Of a stretch of DNA of 64,000 nt, positions 48,460 through 60,270 are shown one piece after another. The translations under genes and the position numbers were made by a program. The stretch comes from Cordia subcordata (taxonomy: Eukaryota > Streptophyta > Magnoliopsida > Boraginales > Cordiaceae): positions 1,344,501-1,408,500 of the forward strand of contig JAPTOF010000003.1 of assembly GCA_028554755.1 (NCBI GenBank), read 5' to 3'. The notes under the pieces are model-generated. The model saw nothing but the letters and a program-made list of their open reading frames with translations, did no database searches and had not been told where the DNA came from. The stretch's first letter is position 1. Every line of letters starts with the position of its first letter.

Positions 48460-51400
48460 ATGTCTTCCACAGGTGAAAAGTTTGAAATCGAGAAGTTTGA
48501 CGGGAAAATGAGTTTCATTCTTTGGAGGATCAGATTCAAGGCATTTATGACAATGCAAGGACTTTGGAAAGTCATTGAAGAAATGATCCCGGTAAATATG
48601 GAACCAGCAGTGAGAGAAGAACTCGAAGCGAAAGCCTTGAGTGTAATACATATGTCCGTGACAAATGAAGTATTATTGGAGATTGCTGAGAAGATGACAA
48701 CAATTGAGGCTTGGAATACTTTGGTGGAATTGTATACATCTAAATCTCTCACCAATTGCCTCTACTTGAAGAAGCAATTGTATCATCTTAGAATGAAAGA
48801 AGGTACGTCACTAAAGCAACACCTTGATGAGTTTTCCTCTTGTTTTATTGCTTTGAAGGATGTGGGTGTTAAAATTGATGATGAAGACCAAACTATGATC
48901 GTATTATGCTCCTTACCGCCTTCATATATGAACTTTGTGGACGCTATGTTGTATGGGAGGGATAAAATTACCTTTGAAGAGGTGATTACTTCATTAAAAT
49001 CGAAAGATCTTCAAACACATATTCCGGGACATAGGGAAGAAGTTCATGGGGAAGGTTTAATGAGTAGAGGGAGATCGGAGAATAGAGGGGGATCTTCGGG
49101 TAGAAAGAAAAGCAAGTCAAAGTCAAAATCAAAAGCAATGAAGCTACGATGTTTCGAGTGTGGTGAAAAGGGTCACATTAAGAAAGAATGTCCAAAACTG
49201 AAAAAGGGAAAGAAAAAGGTGGAGAATTCAGCTAATGTGGTGGAGAGTGCTGACAGTGATGGAGATAACTCGAGTAGTACCGGGGAAGTTTTGACTGTGA
49301 GTGGATCACAGTGGCATAATCAATGGATTCTTGATACTGGTGCAACGTTCCATATGTGTCCTAAGCGCGAATGGTTCTCTTCTTATTCCAAAAGAGAAAG
49401 GAAAGTCTTTCTAGGCAATGATCTTTCGTTAAAGATGGAGGGAATGGGCATCGTAAATATCAAGATGTTTGATGGTATTACAAGATCTCTCGAGTGTTAG
49501 CATGTACCGGAGCTGAAGAAAAACTTGATTTCTCTTGGGCGTTTGGATTCTCATGGATACAAATTCCGAAGTGAGAATGGTGTTTTAAAGGTGACCAAAG
49601 GTGCAATTGTGCTCTTGAAAGGGAACTTGACTGGCGGCCTATATGTCCTTCAAGGTAGTACAGTTACATGTGTTGCAGCTGTTACATTCGAGGAAAGTGA
49701 TAATGACACTACGCAGTTATGGCACAAAAGGTTGGGCCATATGAGCGAGAGGGGACTGACCGAGCTGAGTAAGAGGGATTTGCTTTATGGACAAAGAACT
49801 GGAAAGCTTGAATTCTGCGAGCATTGTGTTTTTGGAAAGCAAACCAGGGTAAAGTTCAGCAAAGGGCAGGAAAACACCAAAGGTACACTTGATTATATTC
49901 ATTCTAATCTTTGAGGTCCTAATAAAGTCCCTTCCAAGAAAGGTGCCAGGTATTATATCACTTTCATTGATGCATACTCTCGGATGGTATGGGTATACTT
50001 CTTGAAAACTAAAGATGAGGCATTTTCAACATTTGTCGAGTGGAAGACGTTGATTGAGAAGCAGATTGGTAAACAAATTAAGCGTCTTAGGACTGACAAT
50101 GGGTTGGAATATTGCAATAAAGAGTTTGATGAGTTCGGCAGGAAACATGGCATTGTAAGACACCGTACATGTGTAAGAACACCACAACAAAATGGAGTTG
50201 CAGAACGCATGAATAGAACTCTGGTGTAGAGAGCCTGTTGTATGCTATCCCAATCTGGTTTGAGTCAAGACTTTTGGGCTGAAGACGTCAATACGGCATG
50301 CTACTTGGTGAATAGGTCTCCATCCAAAGCTATTGAATTGAAAACTCCTTTTGAGTTATGGTCTGGTAAGCCTGTTGACTACTCTCGATTGAGGATGTTT
50401 GGTTGCCCTGCATACGCTCACGTGAAGGATGGCAAGTTGGAGCCGAGGGTAAAGAAATGCATATTTCTAGGCTATGTGTCCGAGAGGAAAGGTTACAGGT
50501 TGTGGTGCACAGATCCAAAGTCTCCAGGTTTCCTCATCAGCAGGGATGTCATATTTAATGAGTTTGCTTTATTAGACCAAGAAAAGGAGAAAGCGGTAAT
50601 TGGTTTAGACCACGGTGTCAAAGAGCAGGTAGAGGTATTTGCTGATGTTTCAAATGTTCCATCTAGCAATAGTAGCAGTCAAATTCAGCCGACTCAACCA
50701 ACTGAGGTACATGATCAAAATGTGCCTAAACAACAGAAGTACAGCATTGCCACTGGACTAGAAATGAGACAGATTAGAGAGCCTCAAAGGTACGGATACG
50801 TTGATCTTGTTGCTTATGCTTTGACTGTTGCTGAGACAATTGAAGGACATGAGTCGAATTCATACAAAGAGGCCATATCTGGGAAAGATTCTACTCATTG
50901 GGTAGGTGCCATGAGTGAGGAGATTAAGTCTCTTCATAAGAATCAAACATGGGAGCTTGTTGAATTACCTAAGCGATAGCGAGTTGTCGGTTGCAAATGA
51001 GTTTACAAGAAAAAGGAAGGTACTCCAGGGGTTGAAGGTCTTCGATACAAGGCATGGTTGGTGGCAAAAGGCTATACATAAAGGGAGGGTATTGACTTCA
51101 ACGAAGTGTTCTCTCCGGTTGTGAAGCATAATTCCATCAGGGTTTTACTTGCCTTAGTTGCTCTTCATGACTTAAAGCTTGAGCAGCTAGATGTGAAAAC
51201 GGTGTTTTTGCATGGTGATCTTGAAGAGCAAATTTACATGAGTCAACCGGAGGGGTATGCAGTTCCTAGTAAGGAGAACCATATTTGCAAACTGAAGAAG
51301 TCCTTGTATGGATTGAAGCAGTCACCTCGGCAATGGTATAAGAGATTTGACACATTCATGGTAGGTGTTGGATGCACAAGGAGTGCCTATGACAGCTGTG

Positions 51401-52452
51401 TGTATCTCAAAAGGCTTCCAGATGGTTCGTTTGTGTACTTGTTGTTGTATGTCGATGATATGCTAATTGTTGCTAAAAGCATGTCTGCAATCGACGAATT
51501 AAAGAAGCAGCTAGGTGATGAGTTCGAGATGAAGGATCTTGGAGCAGCGAAGAAGATTCTTGGCATGGAGATTCATAAATATAGAAACACTGGGAAGCTG
51601 TTATTGTCTCAGTAAAGTTATATTGAGAAAGTGCTAGAGCGTTTCGGGATGCTGAAAGCAAAGCTTGTGAGTGTGCCGCTTGCTGCTCATTTCAAGTTGT
51701 CTGCAGATTTGTCACCTAAAACTGAGGAGGCGGTGGAGCATATGTCTTATGTTCCATACTCAAGTGCTGTTGGTAGCTTGATATATGCTATGATGTGTAC
51801 TCGTCCTGATATTTCACATGCAGTTAGTGTTGTGAGTAGGTATATGGCATCAACTGGGAAAGCACACTGAGAAGCGATGAAATGGATAATGAGATATTTG
51901 CATGGCACTACAAATGTAGGTTCACTGTTTAACAAGATGACTGGAGATTGCGCTAGGTTGGTGGGTTATTGTGATTCAGACTTTGCGGGTGACCTTGATA
52001 AGAGAAGATCTCTGACAGGTTACGTGTTTACTCTCTCTGGTTGTGCTATCAGTTGGAAAGCAACATTACAGTCTACTGTGGCATTGTCGACTACTGAAGC
52101 AGAGTACATGGCAATTGCAGAAGCTGTGAAGGAGGCCATGTGGTTACAAGGCCTAGTTCGTGATCTTGGACTGCAGCAAGATACAAGTACAGTCTTTTGT
52201 GATAGCCAGAGTGCAATCCATCTGATGAAGAATCAGATGTATCATAAGAGGACTAAACACATTAATATCAGATATCATTTTATCAAAGATGTTGTATCAC
52301 AAGGAATCATATCAGTGCAGAAGATATCTATCCATGAGAATCCAGCAGATATGATGACTAAGGTGGTTCCAGTCAGCAAGTTCAAGCATTGCTTGGATTT
52401 GGTTGCTATTTGCGGTGCGGAGCATTGGGCCCTTAGGGGCAGTTGGCTGTAG
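48460..52452 (+). pseudogene. copia gag-pol polyprotein, one frame with eight in-frame stops
   Basis: The ATG at 48460 opens gag. A CCHC knuckle (CFECGEKGHIKKEC) lies near 49150, the protease motif WILDTGA near 49325, and the integrase HHCC finger near 49722-49833. Integrase core signatures (RTDNG, NGVAERMNRT) lie near 50090-50220, the reverse transcriptase motif YVDDM near 51449, and RNase H ([24 protein letters not shown]) near 51970-52230. Stops interrupt the same frame at 49498, 49912, 50227, 50977, 50998, 51079, 51613 and 51868; the terminal stop is at 52450. No frameshift was found over 4 kb. At least three stops are TGA where neighbouring copia proteins have Trp. The element cannot make its enzymes itself. 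Lineage within copia (Tork-like) is tentative. Confidence 0.9.
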
Positions 52453-52487
52453 GGATAATGGTGTATTGATTGGAGCGAATACGTGCC

Positions 52488-52499
52488 AAGGTGGAGATT
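52488..52499 (+). other. polypurine tract of the copia element
   Basis: AAGGTGGAGATT directly precedes the 3' LTR, the usual plus-strand priming site. Confidence 0.85.
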
Positions 52500-52831
52500 T
52501 GTTGAATGTGGCTCGTCTTCTTGGGCAACAAGAATAGCAAATTTTCTTATTAGCATATTACCTTATTCGCTTGTTACCTTTTGTAGCACATAATTAATTA
52601 GTTGCTTTTTCTGCTTAATAGGTTTAGGAAACCTTTGCACTATAAATATGTGGCAATACTCATTATGTTATATTTGAGAGAGAAACTAAAGTGAGAGCCT
52701 TGTAGCATTCGTGATCAATAATAGAATTATTCTCTGCTGCCCGTGGACGTAGGCTTGAAAGCCGAACCATGTAATTCTTGTGTCCGTTATTTCTTCTCGT
52801 ATTCTTCGTGTTTGCATGTTTTTCCCCAACA
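52500..52831 (+). repeat. 3' LTR of the copia element
   Basis: 332 bp, 13 differences from the 5' LTR and the same length, with no gaps. Ends CCCCAACA before the target duplication CCTTT. Confidence 0.95.
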
Positions 52832-53610
52832 CCTTTCTGTGAAAAATCTACGGATTTTTTATCTTTGGCCTACAAATTTTTCCTATGAAAATTTTACCTT
52901 GTTTACTAATATAAGAAAGCACCAAAAGAAGAAAAATTTTAAAGATGATATAAGTTGATATAAACATAGAAAAGAAAACAAAAATGTAAACTAGGAGGAC
53001 CCTTCTATAAAAAAATAATAATAAAAAGAAAATCTTTATAAGAAAACTACAGATTTTTGCAAAAGACCTATAGATTTTTATTTTTGAGACTATAGATTTT
53101 TTCAAAAGACCTACAGAATAACTTATAGATTTTTGTGAAAAACCTAAAGATTGTTGTTCAGAACTTACAGATTTTTTTTATTTCAGCCTACAAACTTTTC
53201 CTTAAAAAATTTTACCTTGTTTACTAGTGTAAGAAAGCATCAAAAGAAGAAAAATTTAAAAGACAGTATAAATTGATGTATAAAAAACAGAAAAAAAATA
53301 TAAACCAAGAGAATCCTTCTACAAATAATAATAATAACAAAATTTTTATAAAGAAGATATAAATTTCTACAAAAGACCTACAGATTTTTGTTTTTGAAAC
53401 TCCAGATTTTTTCGAAAGACCTATAGATTTCTTGAAGAACCTATAGACTTCTGCGAAGTGCCCACATATTTTTATTTAGAACCTACAGATTTTTGTTCTT
53501 TGGTCTACAAACTTTTTCTTTGAAAATTTTACCTTGTTTACAAGTGTAGGAGAGCACCAAAAGAAGAAAAATTTAAAAGATGGTATAAGTTGATGTAAAA
53601 ATTAAATTAT
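52832..53610. repeat. satellite-like array, right part: about 320-bp units
   Basis: A block containing AATTTTACCTTGTTTAC, then AGAAGAAAAATTT and a (T)ATAA(A/G)TTGAT word, occurs near 52888, 53208 and 53527 (about 320-base spacing). A fourth copy lies near 46957 on the other side of the copia insertion. Between the blocks are 21-base sub-repeats of the CCTACAGATTTTTG type. The last unit is truncated near 53610, where unrelated sequence begins. Confidence 0.8.
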
Positions 53611-56600
53611 ATTTATTATTTTATTCTTAATCTCCAAACTTTTTTTCCAAGTAAAATGACTAGTGATTATTTTCATGAAAATTGTTCCCATGACTTCATT
53701 TAGCCCAAAAAAGAAAAAGCAAAGGATAAATTTGGAACAATGACTTTTTTTTTCATACGAATTGAATCAAGGGTATATTGGGAAAGAACTTCCCCCCCCC
53801 CCACCCCCCCAAAACCTATAACGAACACAGCTTTTCTTTGACAAGCATAAATTGGTGATGATGGGCCCATTAACTAACATCAGTTCTATCTGATGGATGT
53901 ATTTTCTGGTATCTAGAGAAAGAGTGCACCAAGCGAAGCCTAAAGCCAAACTGGAACGTAAATGGTACCCGCACACGATAACGAGATTCGATCAAACAAA
54001 CTAGCGAGCCACGCCCAGAAAAGAAAATGTGAAGGTTTCTGCCCTGTACGGCCTTTTGGCCTCGCCCTATCTTGATGGAGGCAGATTTTATTTTATTTTA
54101 TTTTATTTTTAAAAAATATCATTTTTCGTATTTCAATTAAATAATGCCACCCTTGATCATCTGGCAATTTGGTGAAGGGATGAAAATCACAAGAGGACGT
54201 CTTAAATCTTAGCCCACCATCTCATCTAACCCAATCCTGACTAACATGGCCCAAATAACTTTTGCTAACAGGGCTAGTCACTTATCATAAGCCCAATATT
54301 TTCCATTTTCAGACAGGTCATTTTTTTCTATTCATTTTTTTTAAAAAAATTAAAGTTAAATCGATGTCTAATTGATTCGGAGAATTATCCTAAGATTGTA
54401 TTACCCCTCGTATCTTGCTTCAAAAGAGTGTTAAATTCATTCAAACTCTATCAACATCAATATTTTTAAAGATTTAAGGTAATAATCTTGCTTTAAATTA
54501 GTGTCAAGATCCATTGGCACCCAATGAATATTGATATTTCCAAAGATGTAAGGTAACCGATATGTCGATGTGTATACATTTCAGATGAGGATCCTCTCCT
54601 AATTTTTATTTAATTTTAATATTCTAACTTAAAATCCCATCCATATATCTTGGATATCACTAAATCTTGATCATTGATTTAAATAAGAAAGAGCGAGAAA
54701 ATGAAAATGAAAAATTATTTTTAGTAGGGGTAAAATATTTAAATCATTGGTCAAGAAATGGTGATATACAAAATACATAATAGGAATTTTAAGTTAAAAT
54801 ATTAGGACCAATTAGGAGTTAGGAGAGATTAACCTCTTTTTCTTTTTACTCCCCACTCTCAATCTAATTCCGTACTTTTTATAGAATTTGAACTTAGATC
54901 ATCATTTTTATAAGAAAATTTCAACTATTTCAACTATTCTTGAATCATTGTCTAACCTTTCTTTTGTAATTAAAACTTGTAAGCTTGCAAATTCCAAGCA
55001 TTTTAATTCTTCTTAAATTTTCATTTTGGAACTAGCCCACGCTTTGCTTAAATAAGCCACAATGGTTAATCTTATGGAAAAAGAATCTCTCTCTTAAAAC
55101 CTTTCTCTGTATTAAAGCTCTTTATGCATTGGAGTGTACAAAAGGTAGTTGTTGAAGTTTTACGATGCCCCCCATATGTCAAGTCGTACACAATATCTCT
55201 CCATTTTTATTTCTAATATAATAAATGTCTTAGTTTATATTACTGTAACTTATTGGTATCTTTATGTAACATTTATTAAATAAGAGATCTAAATAGCAAT
55301 AAAAAATTTGAGTGATATAGACATAAGTTAGACTTTGCAAATTATACTATGCACCCACATTATAGTACATTCAAATGAATATGGTATACCTTCTAAAAGA
55401 TCTCACAATTCGACTGTCAAATCAATATGAAATTTAAAGAGTTCATTCTCATCATGTCAACGAATACAACACAAGAATCCCATTATCGATCAGATATCAA
55501 TAACACCTCCAAGCTCCAAAATCGTTCACAGATTGTGAACATAGCTTGAATAGTCATAAATAGGTAATTTATTATTATAAACATATGATATAAAGTTTTT
55601 GAACATATAATATAAGAGTAATACATAAGAAAATTATGTACATTTAGAAAATGGTAAAATTGTAAACGTATCACTTGTAATTTGTAAATAATTAAAAGTT
55701 GTGAACGTATAGTATAAAAATTATAAACATATAATATAAAGATTGTGAACAGGTGTACCATATTATGTTGGTACACACAGTTTAGGGTGTATGGTATCTT
55801 TACTCCCTTAGACTTATATGTATCATTGGTGAAGATTTAAATGCTTCTCTAAAGTCAACTGCATATTATTGATCTTGGCATATTTATTCTGAAAACGTCA
55901 TATTCAATTTTCAACTTAAATTAAAGATCACATAAATGAAGATGAAGTAATAAAGCAACCAAAAATAACAAACAATTACGTTATCGATTTAAATATGCTT
56001 TAATTAAAACAAACCAAATTAAATTATATCTCATTATATGACGTCAATCAATGAATGCAACTCGTCTTATCAAGACGTTATCTCCCTTATTAATTTTATA
56101 TGTGCAAAATATCATTTGAGTGGCTTTATTCATATCACTTTTGCTTTGTTTGATTTTATTCATAAGTTGGTCGAGTATACTCACAAGCCAAAAAATAAAA
56201 ATAAAAGTTAGTACTTCTTCCTTTTATACAAGTAACTTATAAATATAGCCACCAAAACTGGTTGAGACTTATAGGCTAACTTGTCAAAAAAGGGAATTGA
56301 GACTAAGCATCTGGAATTTATTTGACTTAGATATTCAAAAATGCTTTCTATGAGTTCAAAAAGCTGAAATTAACTTGTTTGATTAATATTTGGTTTCATA
56401 ATTATTTTGTTAAAAATGCATAATTTTATTTATTTATTTATTTTTATATATGTAGGGCTAACCACCTGACACGCTGAACCACAAGTTGACTCGCCAACTT
56501 TCCAACCCCCACGGGTCGGGTGAAGGATGGCACTTTAGCTGACTCGAAAAAAATTTACCCAACTCGCCAACATGCACTAAACGAGTTGGGTCGCCCCAAT

Positions 56601-57834
56601 ATAACCCGGTTTAATAGCTTTACTTATAAGCAAATAAAAGAATAATAATACATCTTTCCTTTTTCTTTACCTACTTATAAGTAATTTAGTTTGATCAAAG
56701 AAAAGGACTTTCCTATCCTTAAAAACTAATAATATTTTATGTTGAATTTATTGGTTGTAATTATGTTAATTATATTTTGATGATATCATAATTATATTTT
56801 ATTAGCTAATTGCTACTAGTAAGTATCGTGTGTTATAATAGTTTGAGCAAGGTAAAGGCATTTAAGCAAAAAGTATGGTGTGTGGAGATTGAAGATTGAA
56901 GTTCTATGGAGCTTTCTGGCAAAGTGTATGGTCCATGGAGATTGAAGATTTAGTATAGTCCTTCCTTCTTAGGTTTCGTTAAATTAATTTTAGTACATAA
57001 GCAAATGATATGAGTTCAACAATTTATTATATTGCATGCATACTCATTCATCTTGCTTACGGTTTTTGGATTTTTATACTTGATCATCTTTTCTCTTTAA
57101 TATATGTACATATATCATATCTAATATATTTTTACATCTTATCCTTGTCTTTATAGGAAATCATATGATTACATTTGCATGAAATGACTTTTCCTGCAAA
57201 AAATTAAGCCTTGAAGTCCATATCTTTGTATTATGGAGTTGCATGTACTATGATACTTACTATTGTATTGGTACTTGACACTTTGATGGATATATGTGGT
57301 CAAGTATATGTATATATTTGCATGGTATCTGCAGTAGAAGTGCATTCAAATAGAGTATAGGCTTTGTACTATAGGTATATGGACATCTTGTACAATGTAT
57401 ATATCTATAGGCTAACAATCTTGCATGTAAGAGCCTTTTCATGCACAAAATATGGGAAAATCATGTTGAGTGATAGTTTTAATATTGCATTTAATATTTT
57501 TGTAAGTTGGTTGGTGCAGCATTAATGAGATTTGATCTTACAAATATTTGGTATCCTCTTCAACTGTTAAAACTATGGAAAATCGAGTTACTATTAACTT
57601 TTTGGTATATAGTTGCATTGTTTGGCGTAGTAGGTACAACTTTTTCAGTTTTTTTCTATAGGTACTAGTTAAGACAGTTGGTCGATCAGCTCAATCAACC
57701 GGCAGAACTAGAGAACATTTTCTCTCTACTGGCTGAGCTAGGCAGTCGACTAGGATGGCTCTTTTGCTCTCTGTTACTTCCGGTTGAGCTAAGGGGTTGA
57801 CCGGTACAGTCAATCGATAGCCCCCTTGAACATA
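53611..57834. other. AT-rich intergenic DNA
   Basis: No gene recognised on either strand. It contains a C-run (53786-53809), the fold-back element at 54587-54836, a block near 55480-55790 rich in TATAAAGATTGTGAAC-type words, and a GGGTCGGG repeat relative near 56460-56620. Confidence 0.5.
54587..54836. mobile_element. fold-back (hairpin) MITE
   Basis: Inverted arms of about 95 bp: the left arm from GAGGATCCTCTCCTAA to GATTTAAAT matches the reverse complement of the right arm from GAGGTTAATCTCTCCTAA to GATTTAAAT. The loop is about 60 bp. Shared words include CTAATATT(C/T)TAACTTAAAAT-like blocks and TATATCAC. No coding capacity. The class and target duplication are unresolved. Confidence 0.65.
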
Positions 57835-57843
57835 TTAAAAATT

Positions 57844-58577
57844 GGGTGAATTGCTTAACTCCCCGTTGTGAGTTGGCTAATATTCACAATTTTCTCCTGT
57901 GTTTTACAAATTAGCTGCTTGACCCCCTATGGTTTCAACGATAGTGCACACGAACCTCAAAAGCTAACTACTGTTAGCTTTTTAACGAATTTTAATAAAA
58001 TGTCATTTTTGCCCTTGTCTAATCCAATTAAAAAATATATTTTACCTTTATTTTATTTTAAAAATAAAAAAAAATAAACTTTTAAAAAAAGTCTTAAAAA
58101 GTCCATCTTGCCCCTAACTTATTAAATAAAATATCTATTTTACTTTTATTTTATTTAAAAATAAAAAAAATTAAATTAGAAAAAACACAAAAAAAAAACA
58201 TTAGGGATGGGGGGTGGGGGCTGCGGGGGGTGGGGGCCGACGGGGCGATGGGGGGATGGGCGGGGGTGAGGATAGGGGTGGTGGTGGTGGGGGTGGGGTG
58301 GTGTCTTTTTTTTTTTAATTTAATTACTTTTTTTTTATTTTTTAAACAAATTAAAGATAGAAAATTTTATTTAATCCATTTATTATGAAAAAACAAAGCA
58401 AAATTGTACAAGTCGCGCGTGCATGTCAAAACACGTTATTTTAGACGGAAAAATTAACGAAGGGGGTTTATGTGCACCCTCATTAAAACTATAGGGGGTG
58501 ACTTAGCTAATTTCGTAACCACAAGGTATTATTGTACACATTTGTCAAACCACAAGAGGAAATTGAGTAATTCATCC
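57844..58577. mobile_element. Mutator-type non-autonomous element with 9-bp target duplication
   Basis: A perfect 9-bp duplication TTAAAAATT lies at 57835-57843 and 58578-58586, the length made by Mutator-like transposases. Terminal inverted repeats run about 95 bp. The left starts GGGTGAATTGCTTAACTCCC; the right, reverse-complemented, starts GGATGAATTACTCAATTTCC. Both end inside near a ACCCCCTAT(G/A)GTTT block. The core is short and has no transposase but contains an extreme G-rich run. Confidence 0.85.
58204..58304 (+). other. G-rich tract with G-quadruplex potential
   Basis: About 100 bases on the plus strand with more than ten runs of three or more G, separated by one to four bases (for example GGGGGGTGGGGG), bordered by A and T runs. 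It forms the core of the Mutator-type element. Confidence 0.8.
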
Positions 58578-58586
58578 TTAAAAATT

Positions 58587-60270
58587 TGACCATTGGGATT
58601 TTAATTTTTTGGGTTTATAAATACTTCTTTCACCTCTCAACTCATATATCACTTGATCGAAACATTTGTACAAGCTCTTAGCATTCAATAGTCCCTCTAT
58701 CTTGCATTCTAGCTTTATTTATTGCTATCTTCATTGATTGCATATTGTTAGCATTCATTGATCAAGTTTCTTGAGCTCTTAAGTTGCTTATCTACTTATA
58801 GTAATATAGGAAGGTTTAAATATCTCTTGTGCTCCTGTTCACAAGAAGTTCTTGTACTAAAAAATTTTACCATTTCATTGGGTGAGTGCTTTGCTCTTAC
58901 GTAGAATAGTTTGTCAGAAACCTACTATCAAGAGTGAAATGCTGAAATCTTCAAGTATTGGGTGAACACTTGTGGTCCTTGTGGTGAAACAAGTTTTGTG
59001 AAAAGTTGTTTTACACATTTACAATATATTAGGCAAGAAGCTGATTTATTAGTAGAGTTTCCAAAACCTTAAGGGAAGATATTAGGTAGTAGATTAGGCC
59101 CTCAAAAGTTCGAACCACTCTAAATCACTACATTGATTCTCTAACTCTAAACTATTTATATTTCAAGTATTATTTTCATATATTGTATGTGTTATTACTT
59201 GAAATATTTGAAAAAAGTTTTTAGTGATTAATTATGCTATTAATCCAATTCACTCCCTTTTGGATTCATTCTTTAGGCCACATTTTATAAACCTTTTTTT
59301 TTATTAAATATATCAATATCTCCAAATACATCAAAATACTTATTCACTTATTCAATTACAAATATAGTTACTTATAAATAAGTACTACCCATGAGGATTA
59401 TCAAATAAGAAAAACCGAACTGACTCTTAGAGCCCATTTGGCTAAGCTTATTTTCAAGTGCTTACAAGCAGTTGGTGCTTATAAATCAACTGCTTCTAAG
59501 CAAGCAAATATATGTTTGAATAATATGTAATTATAAGCCATTAATATATTTGGCAAATATGTGTTTGAATAATATGTAATTATAAGCCGTTGATATATTT
59601 GGTAAATAAATACTTATAAGTGGCAATGATAGTTTAAAATGACTAAAAAGAGCATGTCATTAATTAATGTGATAAAATTATTTGCTTGTCATTTTTAAAG
59701 GTAAATATATCTTTTTGATAAGTTTGAGCAACAACTTATAAGCAGCAAGAAAATAAGCTGCCTGCTACTGCTTTTTTCTATCAACTTATAAGTTGTCAAA
59801 AATTATTCATAAGCTAATTTACCAAATATGTATATAAACATTTTTGACTTATAAGTTCGTTTGACCAACTCGCAAACTTCGCCAAACACTCTCTTAACTG
59901 ACTTGTTGGATAAATAAATAACACAATAAATGGCCGCAAAAAAAAAAAAAAGAAAAGAAAAAAAACATAGGAGAGGCGTTGTCCTGGTGAAAAGGAGAGA
60001 GCCGCACGTGTCCCCTCGTGAATCGCCCCCCACCTCAAACACAGTGTGCACTTCACGAGATTCTGGTCTTTAACCCCCAGCTGGGTGTTTCTTTCATCAT
60101 CTTCTTCTCAAACCTCTTAAACACCTCAACCCCCCAACCCATCCCACACCCCCCCCCCCCGCCCAAAAAATCTCTCACCCCTTTTGACTTTCTCCTCTTA
60201 ATTTTTATTTTTGTTTTTATTTTTATTTTCTTTCTTTTTTTTTTTTCCGTAGACCCATCGAAGAAATCCG
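58587..60270. other. intergenic region upstream of the Per1-like gene
   Basis: No gene recognised. A 49-bp tandem duplication (59504-59601) lies in a TATAAGC-rich repeat. The last 200 bases have C- and T-runs near the start of the Per1-like gene and probably include its leader. Confidence 0.45.
59504..59601. repeat. 49-bp tandem duplication
   Basis: Two adjacent copies beginning GCAAATAT(A/G)TGTTTGAATA differ at only three positions by eye. They lie in a TATAAGC-rich segment whose outer borders I could not fix. Confidence 0.8.

Larger units (their letters stand above)
47271..52831 (+). mobile_element. Ty1/copia LTR retrotransposon, complete structure, inactive
   Basis: 332-bp terminal repeats at both ends (TG...CA), flanked by the 5-bp target duplication CCTTT (47266-47270 and 52832-52836). 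It has a primer-binding site for initiator-Met tRNA, a purine tract, and one gag-pol reading frame with the order gag, protease, integrase, reverse transcriptase, RNase H, which defines copia. The frame carries eight premature stops. The two LTRs differ at 13 of 332 positions by hand count (about 96% identity). With a commonly used grass rate near 1.3e-8 per site per year, that would mean very roughly 1.5 million years. The rate for this plant is unknown. Confidence 0.95.

Noticed and set aside
48103..48755. Long minus-strand frames opposite the copia gag region
   Set aside because: They are antisense shadows of the leader and gag sequence, without motifs of their own.
53640..53660. CTAGTG at 53650 as a possible right end of a CACTA transposon
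   Set aside because: No matching CACTA left end with inverted similarity or a 3-bp duplication was found around 42-43 kb.
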